Positions 1-7,775 of a stretch of DNA of 18,554 nucleotides are shown here, piece after piece. This stretch comes from Schlesneria sp. (GTDB lineage: Bacteria; Planctomycetota; Planctomycetia; Planctomycetales; Planctomycetaceae), in NCBI GenBank assembly GCA_025353525.1, contig JANXOO010000152.1, positions 1 through 18,554 on the forward strand. The letters are read 5' to 3'. Within the stretch, counting starts at the first letter, position 1. The number at the start of each line of letters is the position of its first letter. The notes beneath the pieces are model-generated. The model was not told the DNA's origin, did not search any database, and was given only the letters and a program-made list of their open reading frames with translations. The position numbers and the translations under genes were made by a program.

Positions 1-329
1 ATTCGATCGAGGAAATCAAACACTTCGATCATCCGTTGACCCGAGGGGGCTATACCGATTGGCAGAAAGACTGTCGACGAGAGCATTTGCCGTATGGACT
101 CGGAATCGTCGTGCCAATACTCGCGCGTCGCCGCCAAAAACATCAACAGGGCATCGAGCGGAGGAAGTCCGCGCGGGCACAGTCGTTCGACGACGGCGGA
201 CAATTCTTCTCGAAACGCTAACGTGGAGCCGTTAGACCACGCGACAACTTCGCCTTGATCGTCCCATTTCCAGAACGCGCCGATCGGCGATGACAGATAC
301 TCCATCGCCTCGGCCAAGCTACTGTCCAT
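1..329 (-). CDS. N-terminal part of an unassigned companion of the MoxR operon (truncated by window edge)
   Basis: Reading leftwards from ATG at 329, 109 codons are open to the window edge without a stop, so the gene continues beyond position 1. The start overlaps the end of the preceding gene: its TAG (321-319) lies inside codons 3-4 of this one, an 11-base overlap that suggests translational coupling. Visible residues include an aromatic stretch (AFWKWDDQGEVVAWSNG), then FREEL and a leucine-rich helix around RGLPPLDALLMFLAA. There is no signal peptide and no P-loop, so it is probably cytoplasmic. I cannot assign a family. By position it could be another bpX-type accessory protein or the N-terminal region of the beta-propeller or vWA component of a MoxR ternary system. 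That the frame is coding is well supported; the role is inference from the operon. Confidence 0.75.
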   Translation of the reverse strand, partial: MDSSLAEAMEYLSSPIGAFWKWDDQGEVVAWSNGSTLAFREELSAVVERLCPRGLPPLDALLMFLAATREYWHDDSESIRQMLSSTVFLPIGIAPSGQRMIEVFDFLDR

Positions 330-1038
330 CGGTCAGTCTCACTGCCGAGCGTGTGGCATGAACGAATGCTGAATCAGGAATTCGTTCGAACGAACCGTTG
401 GCTGCAAACAGGGCAATCTCGGAAGCGTCAAGTTTCAAAATTTGCCGCACGACGGAGGGGGAAACATCGGGTTCAAAACGCCATCCGGACGGAACGGCGA
501 TCCCGTCACGTTCGACGAGACCCCGACCGGGAATGGGGGGCAACGGCACACCACGTATCAAGACTTTCTTACTCACTGACACGGCAAAACTCCAACGGGT
601 TAGTCGAATCTGCGGTGCCGTGACGGCATAGTCCCGCCACGTCTGCCAGTCGGCATGCCAAATATTCGCGGCGACAATTGCCGCGCTGCGAGCCAATTTC
701 AAGACGACCGTCCCCTCCACGATTGCGGCAAATCCTGCTCGCGGCAGTTCCGGCTTCAACCATTCGATCAAGGGGTGCCATTCTCCCTCGGGAAGTTGAG
801 CACGGGGAACAGTTTCATTCCAGCGCGTCAGCTGTCGATCGAAATGAAGTTGAAACTGTTCCGCATCGGGAATCGAGCGGATCCGAACACTCAACGCCTC
901 GTCGAAGATTCGACCTTGCAGCCACAATACTTCCGCCTGTTCGAGGACTTGCAGTCCAGGCACGAGTCGCAACGCTCCCAGCGCGTTAGCCTCTGCGAGA
1001 CTGAGTTTCACAACCCACGGCAAGTCGGTCGACATCAT
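319..1038 (-). CDS. bpX-type accessory protein of a MoxR ternary system (putative)
   Basis: This 239-residue protein is probably cytoplasmic, with no signal peptide or membrane segment. Its start codon overlaps the ATPase stop in an ATGA (1038-1035), which implies translational coupling. A second Met follows at once (1035), and an AGGAG on the minus strand lies 4 bases before the first ATG and 7 before the second, so the second may be the one used. The sequence has no known catalytic motif. Recognisable blocks are HADWQTWRDYAV near residue 130, a proline-rich GVPLPPIPGRG near 164, a PSGWRFEPDVSP segment near 182 and a C-terminal FVHATRSAVRL. Mixed beta-strand content and the position behind a MoxR ATPase resemble the bpX accessory proteins described with MoxR-vWA-beta-propeller ternary systems. 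I think bpX2-like is most likely, from memory of the family and not from a search. It may act as an adaptor or substrate-recognition component. Confidence 0.72.
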   Translation of the reverse strand: MMSTDLPWVVKLSLAEANALGALRLVPGLQVLEQAEVLWLQGRIFDEALSVRIRSIPDAEQFQLHFDRQLTRWNETVPRAQLPEGEWHPLIEWLKPELPRAGFAAIVEGTVVLKLARSAAIVAANIWHADWQTWRDYAVTAPQIRLTRWSFAVSVSKKVLIRGVPLPPIPGRGLVERDGIAVPSGWRFEPDVSPSVVRQILKLDASEIALFAANGSFERIPDSAFVHATRSAVRLTDGQ

Positions 1039-2207
1039 GCCGCTCCTGTGGGGGGATCAAATTTCGACCAAATCTTGGCGATTTCCTGTTGCAAGTATTC
1101 TCGCTGGTGTGACTGAGCGATCCATTCGCAACGCGAAGCCAGCAAACCGAGTTCGTCGCGCAGTTGAGCCCGTTCAATGTGCGAGAGTGATTGTTCGTCA
1201 AGCCGTCCAACAATTCGTCGCATTTCTTGTGACAGGATTTCGGGATTGGGAGCCGTGGCCTCTTGAGAACGTGGATGAACAGCCTCTCCCTCCGCACCGC
1301 TTCCCGCCGCAATCGCCTGGTTGACCAGCGCCGCAATGACCTCTTGTTGTTCGTCCGAATCCCAGATGTACCTCAGCACCCACAAATCCGAGATGGCGGC
1401 AAGACGTCGCCCGCAGAGGAGCGCGCTGGCGGCGATCATTCTCTGCAATTTCACCGCGCGACGATCCGAGACCTTGATCCCGCTGTGTCGCAAGCGACGA
1501 ACCAGGTCGACGTACGCCGACTGAATGTTTTCTAGTGAGACTTCGTGCAATTGACGTTGCAGTTCCCGCACGCGATCGACGTGCAAGCCGGAAGCTCGCT
1601 CGCGACCCAACAATTCTCGCGACCAACCGGCCTGCAGGACATCCGACAGACGTTCAGTCGGGACGTTGTCACAACGGACCCGCAACAGGAAACGATCGAA
1701 GAGAGCCCCCAGTGCATCGTCCTGAGGCAAACTGTTGCTGGCCCCAACGACCATCAGGGTCGGCAGGGCGATTGTTTCGCGACCCCGGCGAAAGACGCGC
1801 TCGTTTAAGACCATGAGCAAACTGTTGAGGATCGCGCTATTGGCATTCAACAATTCGTCGAGGAAAACAAAATCGGCTTGGGGGAGCATCCCTTCGATAT
1901 TCGTGACCAGATCACCTTCGCGCAAGCGGCGGATATCGAACGGCCCGAACAGTTCGTTCGGTTCTGTGAATCGTGTCAGCAGATAGTCGAACATTTTGCC
2001 GTCCAGACGAACGGCCAGTTCCTGGACCAACGCAGTTTTGGCGGTCCCCGGTGGTCCGAGAATGAACAGATTCTCTCTCCCCACCAGACAAACTCCCAGC
2101 AGATCGACGACTTCATCTTTACCGACGAAACAGGCTTTGATCGGGTTCAAGACATCGTCGTTCAACTGTCGTCCGAGTTCGAACGCGCGTTCTGAGTCAG
2201 AATCCAT
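1035..2207 (-). CDS. RavA/MoxR-type AAA+ ATPase
   Basis: A 390-residue AAA+ ATPase of the MoxR class, close in motif spacing to RavA. Visible motifs are Walker A GPPGTAKT (residues 51-58), a TRFTEPNELFGPFD block (78-91) typical of RavA/MoxR, Walker B FVFLDE (113-118), sensor 1 GASN (155-158) and a probable arginine finger in ALFDRF (R172). The C-terminal half is a helical lid plus a charged tail that ends in the stop overlapping the next gene. MoxR ATPases form hexameric rings and work with vWA proteins to remodel targets, so this is the NTP-driven engine of the operon. I chose ATG 2207 because homology-like sequence begins just after it. An upstream in-frame start at 2345 would add 46 poorly ordered residues, and neither start has a strong ribosome site. 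Class assignment is firm; the biological target is unknown. Confidence 0.9.
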   Translation of the reverse strand: MDSDSERAFELGRQLNDDVLNPIKACFVGKDEVVDLLGVCLVGRENLFILGPPGTAKTALVQELAVRLDGKMFDYLLTRFTEPNELFGPFDIRRLREGDLVTNIEGMLPQADFVFLDELLNANSAILNSLLMVLNERVFRRGRETIALPTLMVVGASNSLPQDDALGALFDRFLLRVRCDNVPTERLSDVLQAGWSRELLGRERASGLHVDRVRELQRQLHEVSLENIQSAYVDLVRRLRHSGIKVSDRRAVKLQRMIAASALLCGRRLAAISDLWVLRYIWDSDEQQEVIAALVNQAIAAGSGAEGEAVHPRSQEATAPNPEILSQEMRRIVGRLDEQSLSHIERAQLRDELGLLASRCEWIAQSHQREYLQQEIAKIWSKFDPPTGAA

Positions 2208-2383
2208 CGGGCGCTTTCTGAGGAGCCTGGGTGTGGAGCCGAATCTGTACGACGCATCTTCGTCGAAATCGCGCGAATGTTCATCGTTACCGGCAAAAAA
2301 AGTGGTCCCTGTGCTTTCGTCCACGGCGAGACGTTGTCGCAACATGCGCGGTCAGCAAGAGAGCGAATTCGAGTCGGGGTCGA

Positions 2384-3085
2384 TCAAGTTCGATGGCCGA
2401 GAAAATCGATCGTGTCGGCTGCGGTTGGTGTCGATTCCAAGACAAAATCGGGGACGAGTTCCGCGTGGATGCCGATGGCGACGCGGACGGCTCGATCGAC
2501 AACAGTATTATTCAATCGACTTCGATCTTTCGCGGCGAAGATACGATCGACGTAGATCCGCGTCAGACATTCGTCGTCCAGAAAGGTTTCGGGTTCGACC
2601 GTTCCCAAGTCGGCGATTCCCACGGACGACAAGGGCCAACGACGGGCAAGTGTTTTCAAACTTCCGATCATCGGATCTTTCGACGACGTGGCTTTCGCCA
2701 GTCGCAACAGATCGGGCATGAACCGCAGTGTGAGGTCCACGGAATAGCAGGCGTCCGGCGACGGAATGACGTTGCAAGGCTCGGTCAGAAGTTTATCAGC
2801 AATTTCGGGATCGGCGTCCCGATACACAAGCAGGCTACTCGCCCGATAGACGGTGAGCGCTCCCCACAACAGTGCCTCGCGGTGAACGGCTGGCGGGATG
2901 CCGGGCAACTCGCGGCGGTACTCGATTTCGAAGTCCCCGAGCACCGAAGCGACCGCATCCGATTCTTCCGGCGACGGTGCGAAAGTCGACCCGTCGCGGC
3001 GAATCGCCTCACCAACGCGAACTCGACCTTCGGCCAACAGTGATTTCACAAAACTCAAGTAAAACATTGGCAGTGACTCATCCAC
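2384..3085 (-). CDS. First gene of the MoxR operon, putative bpX-type protein
   Basis: A 233-residue protein that opens the minus-strand operon. The start is GTG at 3085, supported by AAGGG on the minus strand about 8 bases upstream; the alternative ATG at 3067 has no visible ribosome site. There is no signal peptide, membrane helix or catalytic motif. The N-terminus (FYLSFVKSLLAEGRVRVGEAI) looks like a helix plus a short beta hairpin. A central helical block contains IPPAVHREALLWGA and a VYRASSLLVYR segment. It ends 176 bases before the preferred ATPase start, or 38 bases before the longest possible one. Position and size fit a bpX accessory component (a bpX4-like guess) of a MoxR ternary system, but I recognise the family only loosely. 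A weak candidate -10 (TATGAT, 3115-3110 on the minus strand) lies upstream without a good -35. Confidence 0.68.
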   Translation of the reverse strand: MDESLPMFYLSFVKSLLAEGRVRVGEAIRRDGSTFAPSPEESDAVASVLGDFEIEYRRELPGIPPAVHREALLWGALTVYRASSLLVYRDADPEIADKLLTEPCNVIPSPDACYSVDLTLRFMPDLLRLAKATSSKDPMIGSLKTLARRWPLSSVGIADLGTVEPETFLDDECLTRIYVDRIFAAKDRSRLNNTVVDRAVRVAIGIHAELVPDFVLESTPTAADTIDFLGHRT

Positions 3086-3213
3086 ATTCGTTTCCCTTCA
3101 AATCGGAAAATCATATCGTGTCAAGCAACCATTGACACCGTATGGTCGTATCCAGGTATTGGGTCAGTTTCAATTAATTGCGCCGTTACGTTCGTTACTT
3201 TCGGTACGAATGA

Positions 3214-3528
3214 ACCCGATCGCCGCGCGGAATCAGTTTTGCGCCAGTCAAGATTCATCTGCCGAAGAGTCTGGAATTGTCCGTTGGCTATCATCACTGT
3301 CCCTGGGAACTCGACGAACAAAATCGAATTCTGCCGGGTTTGGTGCATATTGCCGACGTTCTTGTCGGTAAGACAGGCCTCGGCTACACGCGGACTGTGG
3401 AAGTCGATACTGTCGAACCGTCATTGCCAGACTGCGTCGATTTGACCGAAGCGGATCTCGATGCGGTCGCCGGACAGCTTCCAGCAGCTGTACTGGAAGC
3501 GCACCGACTTTTGTCCAGCGACAATTAA
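3214..3528 (+). pseudogene. 3' remnant of an HDOD/HD-domain gene
   Basis: The frame is open from just after a TGA (3211-3213) to TAA (3526-3528), about 104 codons, with no normal start codon near its beginning. The translation reads like the C-terminal end of an HDOD or HD signalling domain: KIHLPKSLELSVGYHHCPW (the YHH.P core), then LPGLVHIADVLVGKTGLGY (the IAD.L...G.G block) and an acidic DLTEADLDAV helix. HDOD domains lie in bacterial regulators related to HD phosphohydrolases. The N-terminal part, with the first metal-ligand region, is absent from every frame upstream, where stops occur and the MoxR operon promoter region begins. A 5' deletion is therefore more likely than a simple frameshift. 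A short functional protein from TTG 3277 cannot be excluded. The rest of the 3086-3746 gap holds no gene that I can support. Confidence 0.6.
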
Positions 3529-3746
3529 TCTGATCGCAGCCGCACCCGATTTGTCTCTCGCGTCGCCAGTCGTTGCTGTCTGTCGGATGCAACCTGCCGC
3601 GAAATCGTTGAAATTGCGGACGTGCGATTGTTAGACTGTCCGGTACCGGCCCGCTCACACTTGCACCAATCATCGACTGCCGATTTTGTCATGGCAGACT
3701 GGCGCACGTATGGCAGCGAATTGGGTCAATCGAAAAAGGGTCTGCG

Positions 3747-5684
3747 ATGCCAGTGCGAGTTCGCCATTTCTGCCGGATCATTTTCGGATTAGTCGTTGCG
3801 GCGAGCTTCGGCATGGTGCCGGTCGTGATGGCAGAAGGTGAACTTCGTTCGTGGGGGGACGCGAAAGGCAAGAACAAGATCAAGGCGAAATTCGTCAAAC
3901 TGGAAGACAATGTTGTTACCCTGGAAAAAGAGGATGGGGACGAGGTCGAAATCGAGTTGAAAAAACTCAGTCCCGCCGATCAGAAATTCGCAACGGAGGC
4001 GGCCAAAGACGGCGGCGACAATCCATTCAAAGCCAAAACAGACGACCCGTTCAAGGTCAAACCCAAAGGCGGGAAAAAGAAATCGGCAGCGGACACCGAA
4101 GACGCCCCCGAAACCGGTGAATTCAAAACATTCAAATTCAAGATCGCGTCGGCAAAACAGATCAAGTCAGGTGCACCGTCGAAGTCCTGGCGGATCGAGC
4201 TACCTGAAGCCGAACCTCAAACGCCGGTTGAACTTGTCGAAAAGACTTCGATTCCGGCAAAAGTCGACTTCTTTGAACGCCTCAACGGAATGGCAATCAG
4301 TCGTGATGTGTCCAATAAAATGGGTGTCATCGGGTACTACCTCGATAAACACGGTCAGGACGCGATTACCCGAGTCGTCATCTGCGATTTGAAATCCGGT
4401 GAATCGAGCAGTCCGGCTTCGACCAAAGGGCAATACGTTCCCGTTGCCTTGCACGACGATGGGCGTCGAATCGTCGCGCGAAGCACGGAGTCCGGATGGG
4501 GGAAAAACGATCGCCTGGAAGTCTGGACGCTCAACGGAGACGAAGTCTCGAAACAATTCACGTGGACGCCATACGATTTCGAGACCGGCGGGAACAGGGA
4601 TGTCACATGGGTCGAATTCCTCGACAAAGATAAGCTGGCAACTTGTAACAGCCTTGGAAAGCTCATTTTCTGGAAGTTTCCCGACATTAAACCGTTGGCG
4701 GTCTTCGAGACCGGTGCACGGACGGTCCCGGCACTTGGTCACGACAGAAAGATGTTGGCCTACAGTGTCGGAAACGCGATTGGCGTGCTCGACATCGCGA
4801 AGCAAAAAGTTCTCGCACAACAGGCAGTCTCGTCCAGCCCGGTTGAAATCAACCTGGAATTCAGCCCGTCGGGAAAACTGTTGGCGGGTGTTTCCCAGGG
4901 CAAGTTACTTGTCTGGGATCTGGTTTCGGGAAAACTTCAAAAGACCATTTCGTGTGACGGCCTGAATTCGACGGGTGGCGTCGTGTTTATTGACGAGGAT
5001 TTCGTTCTGGTCGGGAATTCCAACGTCATCGATCTTCAGAACGAAGTAAAACTGTGGACGTATTCCGGTGCCGAGCACGTTCGGTCGCTGAACGGCACCG
5101 TGTTTTTCGCTGTTTCCCACGGAACCGATCGGAACGGGGCGTTGATTACGGCCCAACTTCCTCATTCAAATGCCAGGGATCTGCTGGAACGAGCGCTGAA
5201 AGATCCGGTTGATTTCGTTCTGAAACCCGGTGCCACGATCCGGATCGACGTAAGCGGAATCGCGGACGCATCACAGCGGGAACGAGTCACACAGGGACTC
5301 ACCAAACAACTTGCTGCAAATCGATGGACCGTAGACCCCAACGGGACACTCGAAGCGGTCGCAACGGTTGAAGGCCCCAAGGAAACGAGGGTCAGTTTCA
5401 GGCAACGCGGCGACTACAAATTCAAGGAGTACACCGTGCGGATCAAACTCGTTTCCGGGAAACAGGCGATTTGGGAGGCGGCGAGAAATAACTCTCCGAA
5501 TTTCGTTCAACTGAAATCGGGCGAGTCGATGGAAGACTATCTGCGAGGGCAAGAAAAACCTTCGTACGAATTCTTTGAACATGTGGTGTTTCCAATGTAT
5601 TTGATGAAACCTGCCAGCGGGACACCACCTGGAAATTCTGTGACGATCGGAACTTCACGAGTGACCGTCGACGGCATTCAATGA
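3747..5684 (+). CDS. Secreted SHD1-domain protein with WD40-like propeller, paralogue 1
   Basis: 645 residues. The start at ATG 3747 is supported by AAAGGG (3735-3740) with a 6-base spacer and by a Sec signal peptide: basic MPVRVRHFCR, a hydrophobic core, and a likely cut after VVMA (residue 29). Next comes an SHD1 domain (about 33-86: LRSWGDAKGKNKIKAKF ... ELKKLSPADQKF), a fold found in yeast Sla1 and in many planctomycetal secreted proteins. It is followed by DNPF and DDPF motifs (NPF at 92-94) in a Lys/Pro-rich linker. Residues about 180-470 contain degenerate WD40-like blades, for example LEFSPSGKLLAGVSQGKLL and a VWDL end, so a beta-propeller is likely. A C-terminal module (about 489-600, with IRIDVSGIADASQRERV) is of unknown function and is shared with the next gene. 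It probably acts outside the cytoplasm in binding or scaffolding. No catalytic residues are visible. Confidence 0.88.
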   Translation: MPVRVRHFCRIIFGLVVAASFGMVPVVMAEGELRSWGDAKGKNKIKAKFVKLEDNVVTLEKEDGDEVEIELKKLSPADQKFATEAAKDGGDNPFKAKTDDPFKVKPKGGKKKSAADTEDAPETGEFKTFKFKIASAKQIKSGAPSKSWRIELPEAEPQTPVELVEKTSIPAKVDFFERLNGMAISRDVSNKMGVIGYYLDKHGQDAITRVVICDLKSGESSSPASTKGQYVPVALHDDGRRIVARSTESGWGKNDRLEVWTLNGDEVSKQFTWTPYDFETGGNRDVTWVEFLDKDKLATCNSLGKLIFWKFPDIKPLAVFETGARTVPALGHDRKMLAYSVGNAIGVLDIAKQKVLAQQAVSSSPVEINLEFSPSGKLLAGVSQGKLLVWDLVSGKLQKTISCDGLNSTGGVVFIDEDFVLVGNSNVIDLQNEVKLWTYSGAEHVRSLNGTVFFAVSHGTDRNGALITAQLPHSNARDLLERALKDPVDFVLKPGATIRIDVSGIADASQRERVTQGLTKQLAANRWTVDPNGTLEAVATVEGPKETRVSFRQRGDYKFKEYTVRIKLVSGKQAIWEAARNNSPNFVQLKSGESMEDYLRGQEKPSYEFFEHVVFPMYLMKPASGTPPGNSVTIGTSRVTVDGIQ

Positions 5685-5756
5685 CCTGTTCGATTCGTGG
5701 AGATCGTGACAATGCGATCCGTTTTGCAGTTCGCAAGTTTGATTGGGACATCGAAA

Positions 5757-7715
5757 ATGAAGCGATTTTTTCTGCTGTTGATCGGGACGGGATTCCTGGC
5801 GTCGTCATTGGCCCTGGCCAACGACGAATTTCGAATGTGGGGCGATGCGAAGGGAAAGAACAAGATCAAGGCGAAGTTCGTCAAACTCGAAGACAACGTC
5901 GTCACGCTCGAAAATGAGGACGGCGACGAAATTGAAGTCGAACTGAAGAAACTCAGTCCCGCTGACCAGAAATTTGCTGCAGAAGCAGCGAAAGAGGGCG
6001 GCGATAATCCGTTCAAGCCTAAGTCCGACGATCCTTTCAAACCCAAACCGAAAACCGATAAGCCATCAGCCGCTTCCAAAGACAACCCGTCGGGTGTCAA
6101 AGAGACGCAAGCGGGTTCCGAAAAGTTTCGGGAGTTGAGTGTCGATTGTTCGTCGGCAGAGCAGCTTCTTCTCGGTGCGTCGTCAGACACGTGGCAAATT
6201 GAAATACCAAAAGCAGACGCCCCGCCAGCAGCATCAAAGCCAAGACCGACTGCGATTGCGCCCGGAACGGAAATGCACGAAACGCTTGTCGGGATGGCGA
6301 TCAATCGCGGAAGTACCGCAAAAATCGCCGTCGTCGGTTTTTCAATCGACAAGCAGGGTAATAATGATGCAAAATCGCGTGTGGTGCTTTGTGACCTGAG
6401 TACCGGAAAATCGGGCACACCCGCTGTGGGGCCGGGGAAGATGGTTCCGATCGCCCTTCACGACGACGGTCGGCAGATTCTGATGCGCCGCGACGAATGG
6501 GGCGGTGGTTTGCATGATCGCCTGGAAGTCTGGGTCCCCAAAGGCAAGAACGTCGCCCGATTGTTTTCATGGAAACCCTACGACACCGACAACGGACGAG
6601 GTCGCGATGTTGTGTGGGCAGAATTCATCGACAAGGATAAACTTGTCACTTGCAGCAACGGTGGAAAAGTCGTTCTTTGGAACTTTCCGGACATCGAACC
6701 GGTCTTCCAGTTTGATATTTCTGATCGTACGGTGCCGGCGCTGAGTCACAATCGCAAATGGCTGGCCTATTTTGCGGGTAACGACATCGGTGTATTTGAT
6801 CTCGAGAAACGTGAGGTCATCGCACAACGGGGCGCACCCGCCAAAATGCATGCGTCTCACATGGCATTCAGTCCGTCATCGGCCCGGCTTGCCTGTCTGA
6901 CACAAGATGGGCTGAATGTTTGGAATGTCGAGACGGGAAAGGTCGACTTCGACATCCCGCTGACGTTCCATCAAACCGGCTGGCTCATCGATTACCCTGA
7001 TGACAATTACGTCCTTGTCGGAAATCATTTGCTCATCGATATCGAAAATCAGTTGAATCTTTGGTCTTATGACGGTGCCAGCCAGGTTCGGTCGGCAGGT
7101 GGGCTGACTTACTTTGCTGTTGTTGACGGCTTCAAAAAACCAGGTGCGATTGTACCAACAGTCCTTCCCCATGCGGGTGCGAAAGATGTTGTGAAAAAGG
7201 CACTGAACGATCCTGAGTTTTGTGTCCTGAGACCAGGGACAAAGGTCCGGATCGATGTCAGCGGAATCCAGGATGCCGCGCAACGCGACCGCGTTTCCCA
7301 GGGACTGAAATTGAATCTGGAGGGAATTGATTGCCAAGGCGGAGCCCAGGGAGCGATCGATCTGGTGGCGTCGGTCGAGGGCCCTAAGGCGATCAAAGTC
7401 AGCTATATCGGCGTCGGGGAATTCAATTTCAACCAGTCAACGGTGAAGGTCCGTTTTGTTTATCAGAACCGAACCGTTTGGGAGTCGATGGCATCGAACA
7501 CGCCTGGATTCGTTCATCTCCCTCCCGGTGAGAACATGGAAGGCTATCTGCGAAAAAGTGAGACGCCGTATTATGACTTTTTCAAGACCGTCCAACTTCC
7601 GAAATATCTCGTCAAACCCAACGCGGCCCGGAACCAGGCAACAGGTCAGCCTCTGCAGCCCGGGGGTTCGGTCTCGCTCGGCACTTCCCGAATTACAGCC
7701 GCGGGACTCCGGTGA
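5757..7715 (+). CDS. Secreted SHD1-domain protein with WD40-like propeller, paralogue 2
   Basis: 652 residues from ATG 5757. I prefer this start to GTG 5697 because it puts a clean signal peptide at the N-terminus: MKRFFLLLIGTGFLASSLALA, then NDEF. It lies 72 bases behind paralogue 1 on the same strand, so co-transcription is likely. The architecture is the same: SHD1 (nearly identical to paralogue 1 from GDAKGKNKIKAKF to LSPADQKFA), DNPF (84-86) and DDPF in a Lys/Pro linker, WD40-like blades in the middle (for example the HMAFSPSSARLACL strand pair and LNVWNVETG), the unknown C-terminal module from about 487 (VRIDVSGIQDAAQRDRV), and the shared ending GTSRITAAG. The linker and propeller diverge far more than SHD1. 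This is a tandem duplication in which the SHD1 part is held under tighter constraint or has been homogenised. Function unknown. Confidence 0.88.
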   Translation: MKRFFLLLIGTGFLASSLALANDEFRMWGDAKGKNKIKAKFVKLEDNVVTLENEDGDEIEVELKKLSPADQKFAAEAAKEGGDNPFKPKSDDPFKPKPKTDKPSAASKDNPSGVKETQAGSEKFRELSVDCSSAEQLLLGASSDTWQIEIPKADAPPAASKPRPTAIAPGTEMHETLVGMAINRGSTAKIAVVGFSIDKQGNNDAKSRVVLCDLSTGKSGTPAVGPGKMVPIALHDDGRQILMRRDEWGGGLHDRLEVWVPKGKNVARLFSWKPYDTDNGRGRDVVWAEFIDKDKLVTCSNGGKVVLWNFPDIEPVFQFDISDRTVPALSHNRKWLAYFAGNDIGVFDLEKREVIAQRGAPAKMHASHMAFSPSSARLACLTQDGLNVWNVETGKVDFDIPLTFHQTGWLIDYPDDNYVLVGNHLLIDIENQLNLWSYDGASQVRSAGGLTYFAVVDGFKKPGAIVPTVLPHAGAKDVVKKALNDPEFCVLRPGTKVRIDVSGIQDAAQRDRVSQGLKLNLEGIDCQGGAQGAIDLVASVEGPKAIKVSYIGVGEFNFNQSTVKVRFVYQNRTVWESMASNTPGFVHLPPGENMEGYLRKSETPYYDFFKTVQLPKYLVKPNAARNQATGQPLQPGGSVSLGTSRITAAGLR

Positions 7716-7775
7716 GTCGGAAATCGGGGGCGTATTCCGAATTCGTCGGGATCACATTGTGAGCGAACGAGGGGT

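Noticed and set aside
2231..3043. A 270-codon plus-strand frame opposite the first MoxR-operon gene
   Set aside because: Basic, low-complexity translation without a family; the minus-strand frame fits operon spacing, has a ribosome site and has normal composition.
5678..6418. A 246-codon minus-strand frame opposite the 5' part of SHD1 paralogue 2
   Set aside because: It covers the signal peptide and SHD1 region of the sense gene, which is clearly coding; the antisense product is a Ser/Phe-rich artefact.
7717..7740. TCGGAA/TTCCGA hairpin between the convergent SHD1 and yeaH genes
   Set aside because: Only 6 paired bases, a 12-base loop and no T run; too weak to call a terminator.
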